From JAFAQB01 sp045808425 (GTDB lineage: Archaea > Thermoproteota > Nitrososphaeria > Nitrososphaerales > Nitrososphaeraceae): 40,785 bases of DNA. Within the stretch, counting starts at the first letter, position 1. Each line of letters begins with the position of its first letter. Below are positions 32,763 through 40,644 of this stretch, one piece after another. Location: positions 1 to 40,785 of the forward strand of contig JBJMFM010000301.1 of the NCBI GenBank assembly GCA_045808425.1. Reading direction: 5' to 3'. A program made the position numbers and the translations under genes. Below the pieces are notes generated by a model, which did not search any database, was not told the DNA's origin, and was given only the letters and a program-made list of their open reading frames with translations.

Positions 32763-33623
32763 CTATTTTTTTGCAATTGATATTGCATAATCTATTATTG
32801 CCCCAGCAATATCAGCTTCACAAACATTTGAAGCTCCTCTAAATTCTACGGTATTGTTAACTTCATGTACTAACAATCCTCTTTTTTCATCTTCCATTAA
32901 ATCAATTCCTAATATGCCGCCTCCTACAGCTTTTGCTGCACTTAATGCGATTTCTTCTAATTCCTTCGTGATCGGAGCCGCTTCTGCTTTACCTCCTCTG
33001 GCCACATTGGTCCTCCACTCATTTTGTGCAGAATAGCGATAAATTGCTGCTATAACCTTGTCTCCAATTACTATACACCTAAGGTCTCTTGGCGGTCTTC
33101 TCACCATTTCTTGGATATAAAATATTCGTGCAAGAGGACTGTCGCTTTCTTCTCGCATCTCTACTATCATATTTGCCATTTCTTCATCGCGTATAGGAAA
33201 AACTCCTCTACCCCATGAACCAATGACGGGTTTTAAGACAAGTGGAAAACCAGTCTTATATATTAATTCGATCGCTGATTCAGCGCTAAACGCGAAGTGG
33301 GTTTTTGGAGTGGGGACCTTGTACTTAGCAAGAGCTAGAGAGGTTATTAACTTATTACCGCAAGTTTGTCCGACTTTGAATTTGTTGATGACTAAAAAAC
33401 CTAGGAATTCCAAACACGAGGTAAGGTACAGTCCTCTAAAATGGCTTATGCTTCTTTGTATGACTACATCTCCTAGCTGAAGACTTGTTTTTTTGCTCTG
33501 AGTATTGATGGTTATAGTTTTACCATCTATAATCTGTGCATTTATGCCCTTTTTTTTGGCTTTCTCATAGAGTGCTTTTTCCTCAAAACGCACCTTATCA
33601 TAAATTACGGAAACTCTTACCAT
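32763..33623 (-). CDS. argX: ArgX: glutamate-LysW ligase (ATP-grasp)
   Basis: The second LysX-family ATP-grasp protein (286 residues), clearly homologous to the one at 26691: SAIYR-type AAIYRYS, GFPLVLKPVIGSWGRG (about 131-146), RPPRDLRCIVIGDKV and HEVNNTVEFRGASN near the end. ArgX attaches glutamate instead of aminoadipate to the carrier, to start arginine synthesis. Assignment rests on its place next to argG and on the other copy being more LysX-like; the specificity could be swapped. The start is the ATG at 33623, immediately after the stop of a small ORF (33624-33746). It is followed after 135 bases by the lysY leader. Confidence 0.82.
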   Translation of the reverse strand: MVRVSVIYDKVRFEEKALYEKAKKKGINAQIIDGKTITINTQSKKTSLQLGDVVIQRSISHFRGLYLTSCLEFLGFLVINKFKVGQTCGNKLITSLALAKYKVPTPKTHFAFSAESAIELIYKTGFPLVLKPVIGSWGRGVFPIRDEEMANMIVEMREESDSPLARIFYIQEMVRRPPRDLRCIVIGDKVIAAIYRYSAQNEWRTNVARGGKAEAAPITKELEEIALSAAKAVGGGILGIDLMEDEKRGLLVHEVNNTVEFRGASNVCEADIAGAIIDYAISIAKK

Positions 33624-33746
33624 CTATTGTCCCCAACAAGCGTTGCAACTCTTTGTTAGTTCCAATTCTCTATTGCAGTTCAACTTTGAGACGACTTCAA
33701 GATCAACATTCATCCTGCGACTTATAATAATTTCTGCAACGGTCAT
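33624..33746 (-). CDS. Small Cys-containing ORF before argX, ends Trp-Gly-Gln
   Basis: A 40-codon frame from ATG 33746 (or ATG 33713, 29 residues) ends ...SCNACWGQ with its TAG directly touching the argX ATG. It has three cysteines (C-x9-C-x2-C) and the same last three residues, WGQ, as LysW, whose gene touches lysX in the same way. It lacks the CPxC...CPxCG zinc site and acidic stretch of LysW. The frame is open upstream of ATG 33746 to a stop near 33795, but without a normal start. Possibly a second carrier (ArgW-like), a cut-down LysW, or chance. The likeness in position and C-terminus is what is seen; the function is inference. Confidence 0.45.
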   Translation of the reverse strand: MTVAEIIISRRMNVDLEVVSKLNCNRELELTKSCNACWGQ

Positions 33747-33799
33747 AGTATTTGGAGAAATTAATCTCGATCCTCCAATTGTTGCATCTTGTTAACAAC

Positions 33800-35014
33800 T
33801 TAATCTTTCTCGTTATTTTGTATGGGCATCCTTTCATTAGCAACCGAGTTAGCAATTATTGATTGCAAACCCCACAGTTCAACAAAGCCCTTTGCCAGTC
33901 CCTGATCAAACTTCGATCCTGCACCGAATGTTGCTAGATCATTCCTGTAGAGTGAGTATGGTGATTCTCTTCCAACCACATGGAGTGATCCTTTTTGTAG
34001 TTTCAACTTTACTTTTCCGGTAACCCTTTTTTGAGTTGCATCTATAAATTTATCTAAGTCTGTCCGAAGTGGATCATACCATAAGCCAGCGTAAATTATC
34101 CAGCTCCACTGTTGGTCTACTATTTGTTTGAACTGGATTTCATGCATTGTTAGCACCATCTTTTCGAGATCTTTGTGTGCTTCGATTATAGCAGTAGCTG
34201 CAGGAGCTTCGTAAACTTCTCTAGACTTGATCCCAATTACTCTGTCTTCTATATGATCTATGATTCCTACCCCGAAAGAACCAACTTTAGTATTAACGTA
34301 TTCTATTAAACTGTTAATAGCCATATACTTACCATCAACGGCAATGGGAGTTCCACTTTTAAATTCCAGTTCTAGATATCCGACATTATTATTGTCAAAC
34401 TTTACCAACTGGAAAGCATCTTCTGGTGGCTCTGAATAAGGATCTTCGATATTGCCTCCCTCAATTGCTCTGCCCCATATATTAAGATCCACACTATACT
34501 TGGTGGCTATAGCGCTGATCGGGATATCTTGTTCAACTGCAAATTTAATTTCATCGTCCCTGGTAAGGTTCATGTCTCTTATGGGTGCAATAATTTTTAA
34601 TTTTGGATTTAAAGCACGCATTGTGACATCAAACCTGATTTGATCGTTACCCTTGCCAGTACATCCATGAGCAATAGCGGTGGCTCCTTCTATATCTGCC
34701 ACCTTCATTGCCTTCGCTGCAATGAGCGGCCGTGCAAGAGCCGTAGCAAGTGGATATTTATTTTGGTATAATCCATTTGCCTTAATGCATGGAATAATAT
34801 AATTTATTGCAAACTCTTCTTTAGCATCAATATAAACATGTTTAATAGCGCCAATAGCTTTTGATTTTTTTTCGATTTCCTCAAAATCGTCGTTCTGTCC
34901 ACAATCTACAGTTACAGTAACTACATCATAATTATGTAAATTCTGCAAATATTTAATGCAGACAGATGTGTCGAGTCCCCCTGAATATGCAAGTACTGCC
35001 TTATCCTTCGACAT
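33800..35014 (-). CDS. argG: Argininosuccinate synthase
   Basis: Joins citrulline and aspartate with ATP, the next-to-last step to arginine. The N-type ATP pyrophosphatase motif AYSGGLDTSVC (about 9-19) is complete; YPLATALARPLIA, HGCTGKGNDQIRFD (about 120-133) and the DLNIWGRAIEGG and LEDP-type regions follow family order. Length 404. The start is the ATG at 35014. It lies upstream of the small ORF and argX on the same strand, linking this end of the cluster to arginine. The lyase ArgH and the ornithine carbamoyltransferase are not in the window. Confidence 0.95.
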   Translation of the reverse strand: MSKDKAVLAYSGGLDTSVCIKYLQNLHNYDVVTVTVDCGQNDDFEEIEKKSKAIGAIKHVYIDAKEEFAINYIIPCIKANGLYQNKYPLATALARPLIAAKAMKVADIEGATAIAHGCTGKGNDQIRFDVTMRALNPKLKIIAPIRDMNLTRDDEIKFAVEQDIPISAIATKYSVDLNIWGRAIEGGNIEDPYSEPPEDAFQLVKFDNNNVGYLELEFKSGTPIAVDGKYMAINSLIEYVNTKVGSFGVGIIDHIEDRVIGIKSREVYEAPAATAIIEAHKDLEKMVLTMHEIQFKQIVDQQWSWIIYAGLWYDPLRTDLDKFIDATQKRVTGKVKLKLQKGSLHVVGRESPYSLYRNDLATFGAGSKFDQGLAKGFVELWGLQSIIANSVANERMPIQNNEKD

Positions 35015-35497
35015 TTGTCATGCGTTGCGATTACCTCTATTACATTTATGTTTTTTGATTGATCATAATAAGTCGGATTTATTAAATTTTAAGAAAATTA
35101 TTAAACATACCTTCACTTCACAAGTTCTATAATCAATGAACTAGCATCTACGAATAAAATATCGAAGATAGGGTCAATTATCATATTATCACATTTCTTT
35201 TACTTTCATTAGCATTGTAGAACAGTCGTACACTATGGATAGTAGTCTAACAAGTAGTGAATGTTTAGAATGTAAAAGAGCTCAAAAAAGACTCAATTCG
35301 AAGAGGATTACGATATTCTCCTAATTTTAATTGATAAATCAAAGAAAAAATGCCACATAGATCTTTGAATATGCAAAACGAAGTGGACGGAAATAAAGAG
35401 GGGAATAGTCAAGCCAATACATAGTTGAATATAAGCACACAATACATTGGATAACAAAGATCCAAAATAGTAGAGTCTATGTAACAGTCGGAATGTC
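35015..35497. other. Intergenic region upstream of argG
   Basis: 483 bases of AT-rich sequence. It must hold the argG promoter (TATA-like CATAAATG about 35 bases before the ATG, and a further AT-rich run near 35080-35090). A 29-codon plus-strand ORF (35235-35324) with a CLECK motif is too short to call. No RNA gene is seen. Confidence 0.4.
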
Positions 35498-35710
35498 TTA
35501 TTTTTTCATCCTATCTGTTACTTCATTCCATCCACTTAGATCCACTTCGACAAATATCGTTTCATTTTTCTTTGCAGCAGCAATCCATCTCTTTAATGCC
35601 TGCTTCCAGTATACTTCGTTTTCATCATTCAGTACCTGATCGAATGCATCAAATTTTATTTTAAAACGACTTTTTGTTTGGCGCCATTATCCCTTGATTT
35701 CATTCATCAT
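35498..35710 (-). pseudogene. Small gene broken by an in-frame stop
   Basis: Overlaps the end of the beta-propeller gene by an ATGA junction (ATG 35710, second ATG next), so it should be translated by coupling. After seven codons a TAA occurs (35687-35689), then the same frame stays open for 62 well-composed codons, with a Trp/Lys-rich helix (YWKQALKRWIAAAKKNE) and an acidic strand (FVEVDLSGWNE) to a TAA at 35498. An alternative start ATGGCGCC in the next frame would need one base fewer in the T run near 35664-35667 to join it. Either a recent loss, a read-through codon or a sequence error. Confidence 0.45.
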
Positions 35711-36756
35711 TTATCTTGTCTAACTGCTAAAGCGCAGTGATGCTGTGAAAGATACTCCTTAGACCATTGGATCCAATCAAGCATTTTCCATGAAATACCC
35801 GAATCAGTAGAGCAAAATATTCCACGATTGTTTGCAGCATAGAATTCTCCTGCAATTATTGGATTTGCTGCAAGAATTGAAATGAGTGTTCCTTTAGGTT
35901 CAGAAAGCCCATTTGATACAACGTTCCACTCCCCATCACTACTACGTTCAGTATAATCATCAGTATCATCAACAGACGATGTTCTTCTATAAACCAGTGA
36001 TTCCGCATCTTCAGGAGAATATGCTTTAAGTGGCCATTGAGATGCAGATACAATAACAAATTTAGGATCGCCTGAATCAACTGCAAGACCAAATAGGTAA
36101 TCATAGTCATCAAGTCCTGCCACTGATGTTTTCCAGGTCTGTCCATAATCATAGCTTTCAAAATATCCATCGCCTGCAGCAGAATATAACCGTCCAGGCA
36201 TCTTTTTGTGAGTAGTCATAGTATGGGTGTCGTATAGTCCTCCCTCTACTTTGTCTATCCAAGTCCTGCCCTCATCATGACTCTGGACTAGCGCTCCAGC
36301 TTCTATAGCAACATATACATAACCAGGCTTGATTTTATCTGATTCAATCCAGCATACATGGGAAGTCCAGGGCCTTGGAGGAAAGCTCCATGATGTTGAA
36401 GATTTCAAATTATTAAGGGAGCTCATTTTCTCCCAGTATTCACCTCCGTCATCAGATCTATAGAATGCAGTAGGTTCAGTTCCCACATATACTGTATTGT
36501 ACCCATTGTTTTCTCTTTCTGGACCGCTAACTGAAACTGACATCACATCTTTACTAGATATTGTTTCTTTTCGAATGTTATCCCAAGTTTCACCGCCATA
36601 ATCCGTCTTCCACAGTCCATTCCCAAACATACCACAGTATGCACGATTTGGATTACTAGGATGAAAAGATATGCATTGTGGATGATTTCCTCTCAGACAT
36701 TCATGTATCTTCCACCTGGTATTTGATGATTCAAGAGTCAGAACCGAGTTCTGCAT
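35707..36756 (-). CDS. Asp-box (BNR) repeat beta-propeller protein
   Basis: Five Asp-box units of form S/T-x-D-x-G-x-x-W are seen in order: WKTDYGGETW, YRSDDGGEYW, VQSHDEGRTW, FESYDYGQTW and FCSTDSGISW, each on one propeller blade, as in sialidases and many exo-type or photosystem-assembly-like (Ycf48/HCF136) proteins. No signal peptide or catalytic sialidase triad is visible, so it is probably a cytoplasmic binding or assembly protein, not a glycosidase. The start is the ATG at 36756; a TTG three codons earlier is possible. It is followed by a broken small gene that overlaps its stop. Confidence 0.82.
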   Translation of the reverse strand: MQNSVLTLESSNTRWKIHECLRGNHPQCISFHPSNPNRAYCGMFGNGLWKTDYGGETWDNIRKETISSKDVMSVSVSGPERENNGYNTVYVGTEPTAFYRSDDGGEYWEKMSSLNNLKSSTSWSFPPRPWTSHVCWIESDKIKPGYVYVAIEAGALVQSHDEGRTWIDKVEGGLYDTHTMTTHKKMPGRLYSAAGDGYFESYDYGQTWKTSVAGLDDYDYLFGLAVDSGDPKFVIVSASQWPLKAYSPEDAESLVYRRTSSVDDTDDYTERSSDGEWNVVSNGLSEPKGTLISILAANPIIAGEFYAANNRGIFCSTDSGISWKMLDWIQWSKEYLSQHHCALAVRQDK

Positions 36757-36942
36757 CGCTATCAAAAGCTTCGTAGTCGTTGTAGTAAGTCGAGGAATGA
36801 CAGATCGCCTATTAAATAAATCTAGAATTCCTTTTTGGTTTTCTTATTTATGAATTGTGGCTTTATCTCTTAGTACACTGACTAAATTCAACTAGGTTTC
36901 CAAAATATATCATACCACTTTTCATTCATAAGCCGTTGTAGC

Positions 36943-37746
36943 CTAATCTTTAACAGCTTTGATTAAGAGACTTGAAATCTTCCTTTTTATATCTCTATCA
37001 TTTTCTCCTGTTTCTTCTGTGTATGCTTTTTCTTCTAAGATCTCTACATTTTTGAATCCTGCTTTTCTGATGCTATCTAGATAGTTTTTCTTTATTAATG
37101 CGCCGTCAATACAGCTACACCATTTTTCTGGGTTAACTGAATCTTTGTCTCCCTCTCTATCAGTAACCAAGTCTGAAATCACCATTCTTCCACCATCATT
37201 TTTCAATATCCTGTAAATCTCTTTAAACGCGGCTACTTTATCAGCAGTTAAGTTGATAACACAATTGCTCATAACAAGATCTGCGGCATTATCTTCAACA
37301 GGAATTCTTCTGTCGATATCTCCCTTCACGAACTTTACATTTGTATAGCCATTATCATTTGCATTTTTCCTTGCCTTTTCTAACATTTCATGTGTCATGT
37401 CAACACCAATTACTTTGCCTGTTTTTCCCACTTTGTTTGCGGCTAAAAACGCATCAATCCCCGCGCCAGAACCCAGGTCTACAATGGTTTCGCCCTCTCT
37501 AATTTCTGCAAACTTTGTCGGGGCGCCACATCCTACTCCGAGAACAGAAGCTTCAGGAATGGAATCCATATCTTTGGCATCATAGCCAATGAGTTTAGTT
37601 GACTGTATGGCAGAGGGATGACTACTAATGCCAGTGTCATTGCAGCATTCTCCAGGTACACAGCAACAATCAGAATTACCTGTTAAAGCTATCTTGCCAT
37701 ATCTTTCTTTTACTTTTTGTTTAATGTATTGTTCTTCTTCCTGCAC
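36943..37746 (-). CDS. arsM: Arsenite S-adenosylmethionine methyltransferase
   Basis: Methylates arsenite, producing volatile or less toxic methyl arsenicals. The SAM motif VDLGSGAGIDAF (about 89-100) and the three conserved arsenic-binding cysteines are present: C73 (GVGCGAP), C162 (SNCVINL) and C212 (CIDGA). A cysteine-rich N-terminal stretch (DCCCVPGECC, about 26-35) may bind extra metal. Length 267. The start is a GTG at 37746; the ATG 11 bases upstream is in another frame. TATA CTTAAATAG 25-33 bases upstream gives a leaderless transcript. No ArsR or arsenite pump is nearby. Confidence 0.92.
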   Translation of the reverse strand: MQEEEQYIKQKVKERYGKIALTGNSDCCCVPGECCNDTGISSHPSAIQSTKLIGYDAKDMDSIPEASVLGVGCGAPTKFAEIREGETIVDLGSGAGIDAFLAANKVGKTGKVIGVDMTHEMLEKARKNANDNGYTNVKFVKGDIDRRIPVEDNAADLVMSNCVINLTADKVAAFKEIYRILKNDGGRMVISDLVTDREGDKDSVNPEKWCSCIDGALIKKNYLDSIRKAGFKNVEILEEKAYTEETGENDRDIKRKISSLLIKAVKD

Positions 37747-37770
37747 AGATACATATGTTTACAAAAGAAA

Positions 37771-37779
37771 CTATTTAAG
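37771..37779 (-). promoter_or_regulatory. TATA box for arsM
   Basis: CTTAAATAG on the minus strand, 25-33 bases before the GTG at 37746, fits leaderless transcription of arsM. The 67 bases to the divergent ORF at 37814 also contain its presumed promoter. Confidence 0.5.
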
Positions 37780-37813
37780 TTGTCAAGAGAAATTAAGCAA
37801 AGTAAGTGTAGTT

Positions 37814-37945
37814 ATGGAAACAAATGGAAAACGACGAGAAGTAGAAGTAAGTATAACATATGCTAATTTTGTATCTTTTGTAGATTATTTAGCTGGTAGA
37901 AAATCAGGCTTTTACTTCCTAAGCCTTGCAACTCCATATCAATAG
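37814..37945 (+). CDS. Possible small protein, 43 residues, divergent from arsM
   Basis: The long plus-strand frame over the arsM start is mostly antisense to arsM, but from the ATG at 37814 the product (METNGKRREVEVSITYANFV...LAGRKSGFYFLSL) has protein-like alternation of strands and a helix. No motif is recognised. It lies 67 bases from divergent arsM and could share its regulation. Downstream, after 47 bases, is another small ORF on the same strand. Confidence 0.4.
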   Translation: METNGKRREVEVSITYANFVSFVDYLAGRKSGFYFLSLATPYQ

Positions 37946-37992
37946 GAGGAAGATGACACAACAATAACAAGAAGATCGATTATACAAATATT

Positions 37993-38154
37993 ATGAAAGA
38001 AGTTTTAAGACAATGTATTAGACAAAAATTGGGATTCCATAACCTGATTATCACGAGAGTCTTAGCTGCATTCCGCAGCATGGACAAAAAAATCCATTGT
38101 AGAGAGCAAATCCTTTCACATATGTTTCTGCAAACCAATAGTGAACCAGTTTAG
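37993..38154 (+). CDS. Possible small protein, 53 residues
   Basis: ATG at 37993; product basic with two cysteines (MKEVLRQCIRQKLGFHNLI and IHCREQILSHMFLQ), helical in appearance. No clear ribosome-binding site. It could form a two-gene unit with the ORF ending at 37945. No family is recognised. The remainder of 37946-38422 holds an operator-like palindrome (38272-38291) and a T-rich stretch near 38233-38241 but no other gene. Confidence 0.3.
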   Translation: MKEVLRQCIRQKLGFHNLIITRVLAAFRSMDKKIHCREQILSHMFLQTNSEPV

Positions 38155-38271
38155 GAACAATTGATATTCTTTAAAGGAATGAAGTACTGAAAACAGAGGG
38201 AGGGACACTCTGTATGTATAACACTATAGTATATTTTTTATGTTAAGGCCTAATAACTGAACTTTCTAGAT

Positions 38272-38291
38272 CGGTTTTCATATCGAAACCG
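38272..38291. promoter_or_regulatory. Operator-like palindrome CGGTTT-8 nt-AAACCG
   Basis: Perfect 6-base arms CGGTTT (38272-38277) and AAACCG (38286-38291), flanked by outer GATC repeats, about 130 bases upstream of the winged-helix/B12-like regulator. The shape fits a dimeric regulator's binding site, possibly autoregulation; distance and short arms leave chance open. Confidence 0.35.
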
Positions 38292-38422
38292 TTTTGATCA
38301 TAACAAATAAGGGACCTCAATAAGCATTTAATACCTTAGCAGAACTATTTTCAAATCTTACTTTAATTTCAAACTTGACACAACAATGTTTTTCAATACA
38401 ATATAATGCATTTGACTTAGTC

Positions 38423-39340
38423 ATGTACAGACGTTATACACTAGAGGAGATGAAGCATAAAATTATCTATCTTCTACAAAATAACAATACTGGATTATCA
38501 GGTGTAGAACTAGCTGACAAAACCGGAATCAATAGAATGACGATCACAAAATATCTTGATATCTTATCTACAATCGGGTTGATTAAGAAAAAAAAGACTG
38601 GTTCTGTAAATGTATGGTTTCTTGAAACGGGGGTAATAGATCTAGAATTTCCAGTAAATTTCATTGAAGTTCAGCAAAAATTTTTAGATGCAGTGCTACA
38701 AGGAGATGAGAATCAATCTAGACGAATCATAATAAGTATAATAAATTCGAACAGCGATCAAGTCAAGATTTTGACTGATGTACTATTACCTACTGTAAAT
38801 ACCCTTAATGAACTTTACAATAGAGGTAGGCTTGGGAAGACAGAGAGAATTTCTTTCCTAAACTCTGTAGCGGAATTACTTGACCTATTGAAATTTAAAG
38901 TGCAAGCTACCGAAACTAAAGTTAACGCGTACGCAATAGCCGTGGCAGGCTCAGAGGATAGGATATATTATGCCAAATGTGGAGCAATTACTTTACAAGT
39001 TTTGGGTTGGAGTTCTTCTTATATTGGAAACGTTGAACAACATATAGACCCATTCTTTGACATTGATTTTCAACGCTATATAACTAAAGTCTGGAATAAG
39101 AAAAATGGCTTAAGGTTAATCTGCATTTATTCGTCAGAAGAAACGTCTTTGCGTTTTCTCTTATCTGCCACTAGCTCAATCAAAGCAAAATTGAAAGGAC
39201 ATCTTAGGGTAATATTGATAACTACACCTGAACTTCAGCTTGTATCACAAGATTTTGGTGCTGACTATGTAACTTCAGACATTCAATCTATGATGAAGTG
39301 GGCCGAACAAGAGTACAAAAGACTCACCATATCAAAATAA
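38423..39340 (+). CDS. Winged-helix regulator with degenerate B12-binding-like domain
   Basis: The N-terminal winged helix (KIIYLLQNNNTGLSGVELADKTGINRMTITKYLDILSTIGLIKKKK) is followed by a helical bundle like the cap of B12-binding modules (FLDAVLQGDENQSRRIIIS ... LLPTVNTLNELYNRG) and a Rossmann-like domain (AIAVAGSED, CGAITLQVLGWSSSYIGN, VILITTPELQLVSQDFGADYVTSD). Cobalamin modules use a DxHxxG ligand motif at the first loop; here it reads SEDRIYY, so the cobalt-binding His is gone. Related MerR-type light sensors and Elp3-type proteins use such modules to sense. The ATG at 38423 is preferred; a TTG at 38375 opens the frame. It may sense another ligand. Confidence 0.78.
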   Translation: MYRRYTLEEMKHKIIYLLQNNNTGLSGVELADKTGINRMTITKYLDILSTIGLIKKKKTGSVNVWFLETGVIDLEFPVNFIEVQQKFLDAVLQGDENQSRRIIISIINSNSDQVKILTDVLLPTVNTLNELYNRGRLGKTERISFLNSVAELLDLLKFKVQATETKVNAYAIAVAGSEDRIYYAKCGAITLQVLGWSSSYIGNVEQHIDPFFDIDFQRYITKVWNKKNGLRLICIYSSEETSLRFLLSATSSIKAKLKGHLRVILITTPELQLVSQDFGADYVTSDIQSMMKWAEQEYKRLTISK

Positions 39341-39590
39341 ATGTAACGATATGCGGCTACCGAACTGAAACAATTCAACTCGTTTCTCTCTGGTGTATTG
39401 CACTATAATTGCTAAACTTCACCTTCTTAATTAAAGACTGTAAACAGTGATCCACAAGACTTAATAACAATTTCTGCTCAAGTGTAAGACTGATGAAAGG
39501 CCCCTAACTAGGGAGATATTCCAAAGTAAAGTCACAGTCGCTACTGTTCATGGCCGTCCATATTATAAGATAATCACTGCTCTCAAACTG

Positions 39591-40148
39591 ATGGATATAA
39601 GATTTGATTCTCTCTCTCCAGAGGAGGCAGCTGTGTCCAATGCTAAGGTAATCATCACGACGGAGGATGAGGCTCAAATAGTCAGGAGGAAAGATGTTCT
39701 TTTAGATACCGAATTAGATAAGTGTCCTACCATTTTAAAAGCAAAAATTCTCCGAAATATTATGGGAGATTATCATGACGACCAACTAACAATAGGAATT
39801 GATCCGGGTGATCGAATAGGAATATCCATTATTTATCTTCATAACGAAATAGATAGTATAGTGGAATCTTCCCCTACGTCCACTATCCATCTGATATCCC
39901 CCCTGCTATCAGGCATAGTGTCAAAAAAGAAGATCATAAGAATCGGCGATGGTAATATGGATATGGCGGAGAGACTTGCAACTATGATAAAATTAAAGTT
40001 CAGGGACCTAGTTGAAATTGAGATCGTAGATGAATACGGGACATCTTTGCCAAGAAATATAGATGCAAACAGGCGTGGAATTAGAGATAGGTCGTCGGCA
40101 AGGGCAATCGCCCTAAGGAAAGGAAGACCTTACAACATAGCACCTTAG
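39591..40148 (+). CDS. RuvC/RNase H-fold-like protein, 185 residues
   Basis: The phrase LTIGIDPGDRIGISIIY (about 66-82) has the GIDPG start (D71) typical of RuvC/YqgF-type RNase H-fold nucleases, whose first Asp binds metal. Later segments IIRIGDGNMDMAERLATMIKLKF and EIVDEYGTSLPRNIDANRRGIRDRSSARAIALRKGRPY follow the fold's order, with acidic residues (D114, E157) that could complete the site. An N-terminal 60 residues precedes the fold. It is probably a nucleic-acid-processing protein conserved in this lineage, but I cannot assign Holliday junction resolution. The start is the ATG at 39591. A perfect hairpin follows 45 bases after the stop. Confidence 0.65.
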   Translation: MDIRFDSLSPEEAAVSNAKVIITTEDEAQIVRRKDVLLDTELDKCPTILKAKILRNIMGDYHDDQLTIGIDPGDRIGISIIYLHNEIDSIVESSPTSTIHLISPLLSGIVSKKKIIRIGDGNMDMAERLATMIKLKFRDLVEIEIVDEYGTSLPRNIDANRRGIRDRSSARAIALRKGRPYNIAP

Positions 40149-40192
40149 TAATGCGGACCTTCGGGTATTAATGAATTTACAGTTGACCATAT

Positions 40193-40213
40193 ATTATTTG
40201 TGTCGCAAATAAT
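40193..40213. terminator. Perfect 8-bp hairpin downstream of the RuvC-like gene
   Basis: ATTATTTG (40193-40200) pairs with CAAATAAT (40206-40213) around the loop TGTCG, 45 bases after the stop at 40148. AT-rich and without a following T run; it may end or stabilise the transcript. Confidence 0.4.
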
Positions 40214-40581
40214 TTATTGTAACCAGACAATGTTGAACAGTATGTTGGATATATAAGCAAATGCAGATTCTCTTGTTTACATCTTAATATCAATGCTTAT
40301 TCATGTTTTGTTTTTCTAGATGAGCAACATTCGTAACTAGATAACTTGGCTGAGTAGTTGCTGTCATCAAAGCTTCCATATCTTCTCAAGTGGATGTACC
40401 AGGTATGCATAACAATTAATTATAAATTCTGATTAAAGCTAAAATTTTTAGGCCCTTTTTTATATTAGATGATCAGCACCATAAGCCAGAAAAACTATTA
40501 CCCGATCTTATCTGCCTATTTTTGCTGGGTTTATATGACTATTGGTATATTTATCTGCCGACTAATGAAATATTTGCATAA

Positions 40582-40591
40582 ATTTAAATAC
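40582..40591 (+). promoter_or_regulatory. TATA box for the zinc-ribbon gene
   Basis: ATTTAAATAC followed by AT-rich sequence. The start of transcription would fall near 40612, leaving a leader of about 30 bases that contains the AAGGAAAAGAAG ribosome-binding region. Confidence 0.5.
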
Positions 40592-40644
40592 TTATTAAGG
40601 CATAGTTAATGTAGGTAACAGATTTTACCAAGGAAAAGAAGTAG

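Larger units (their letters stand above)
40149..40644. other. Intergenic region, 496 bases
   Basis: Contains the 8-bp hairpin at 40193-40213, a T-rich stretch near 40456-40461, and a clear TATA element at 40582-40591 for the last gene. No ORF in it looks real and no RNA family is recognised. Confidence 0.45.

Noticed and set aside
33624..33746. Likeness of the small ORF start (MTVAEIIIS) to the N-terminus of homoaconitase large subunits
   Set aside because: Only about nine residues match loosely and nothing after them follows the aconitase pattern.
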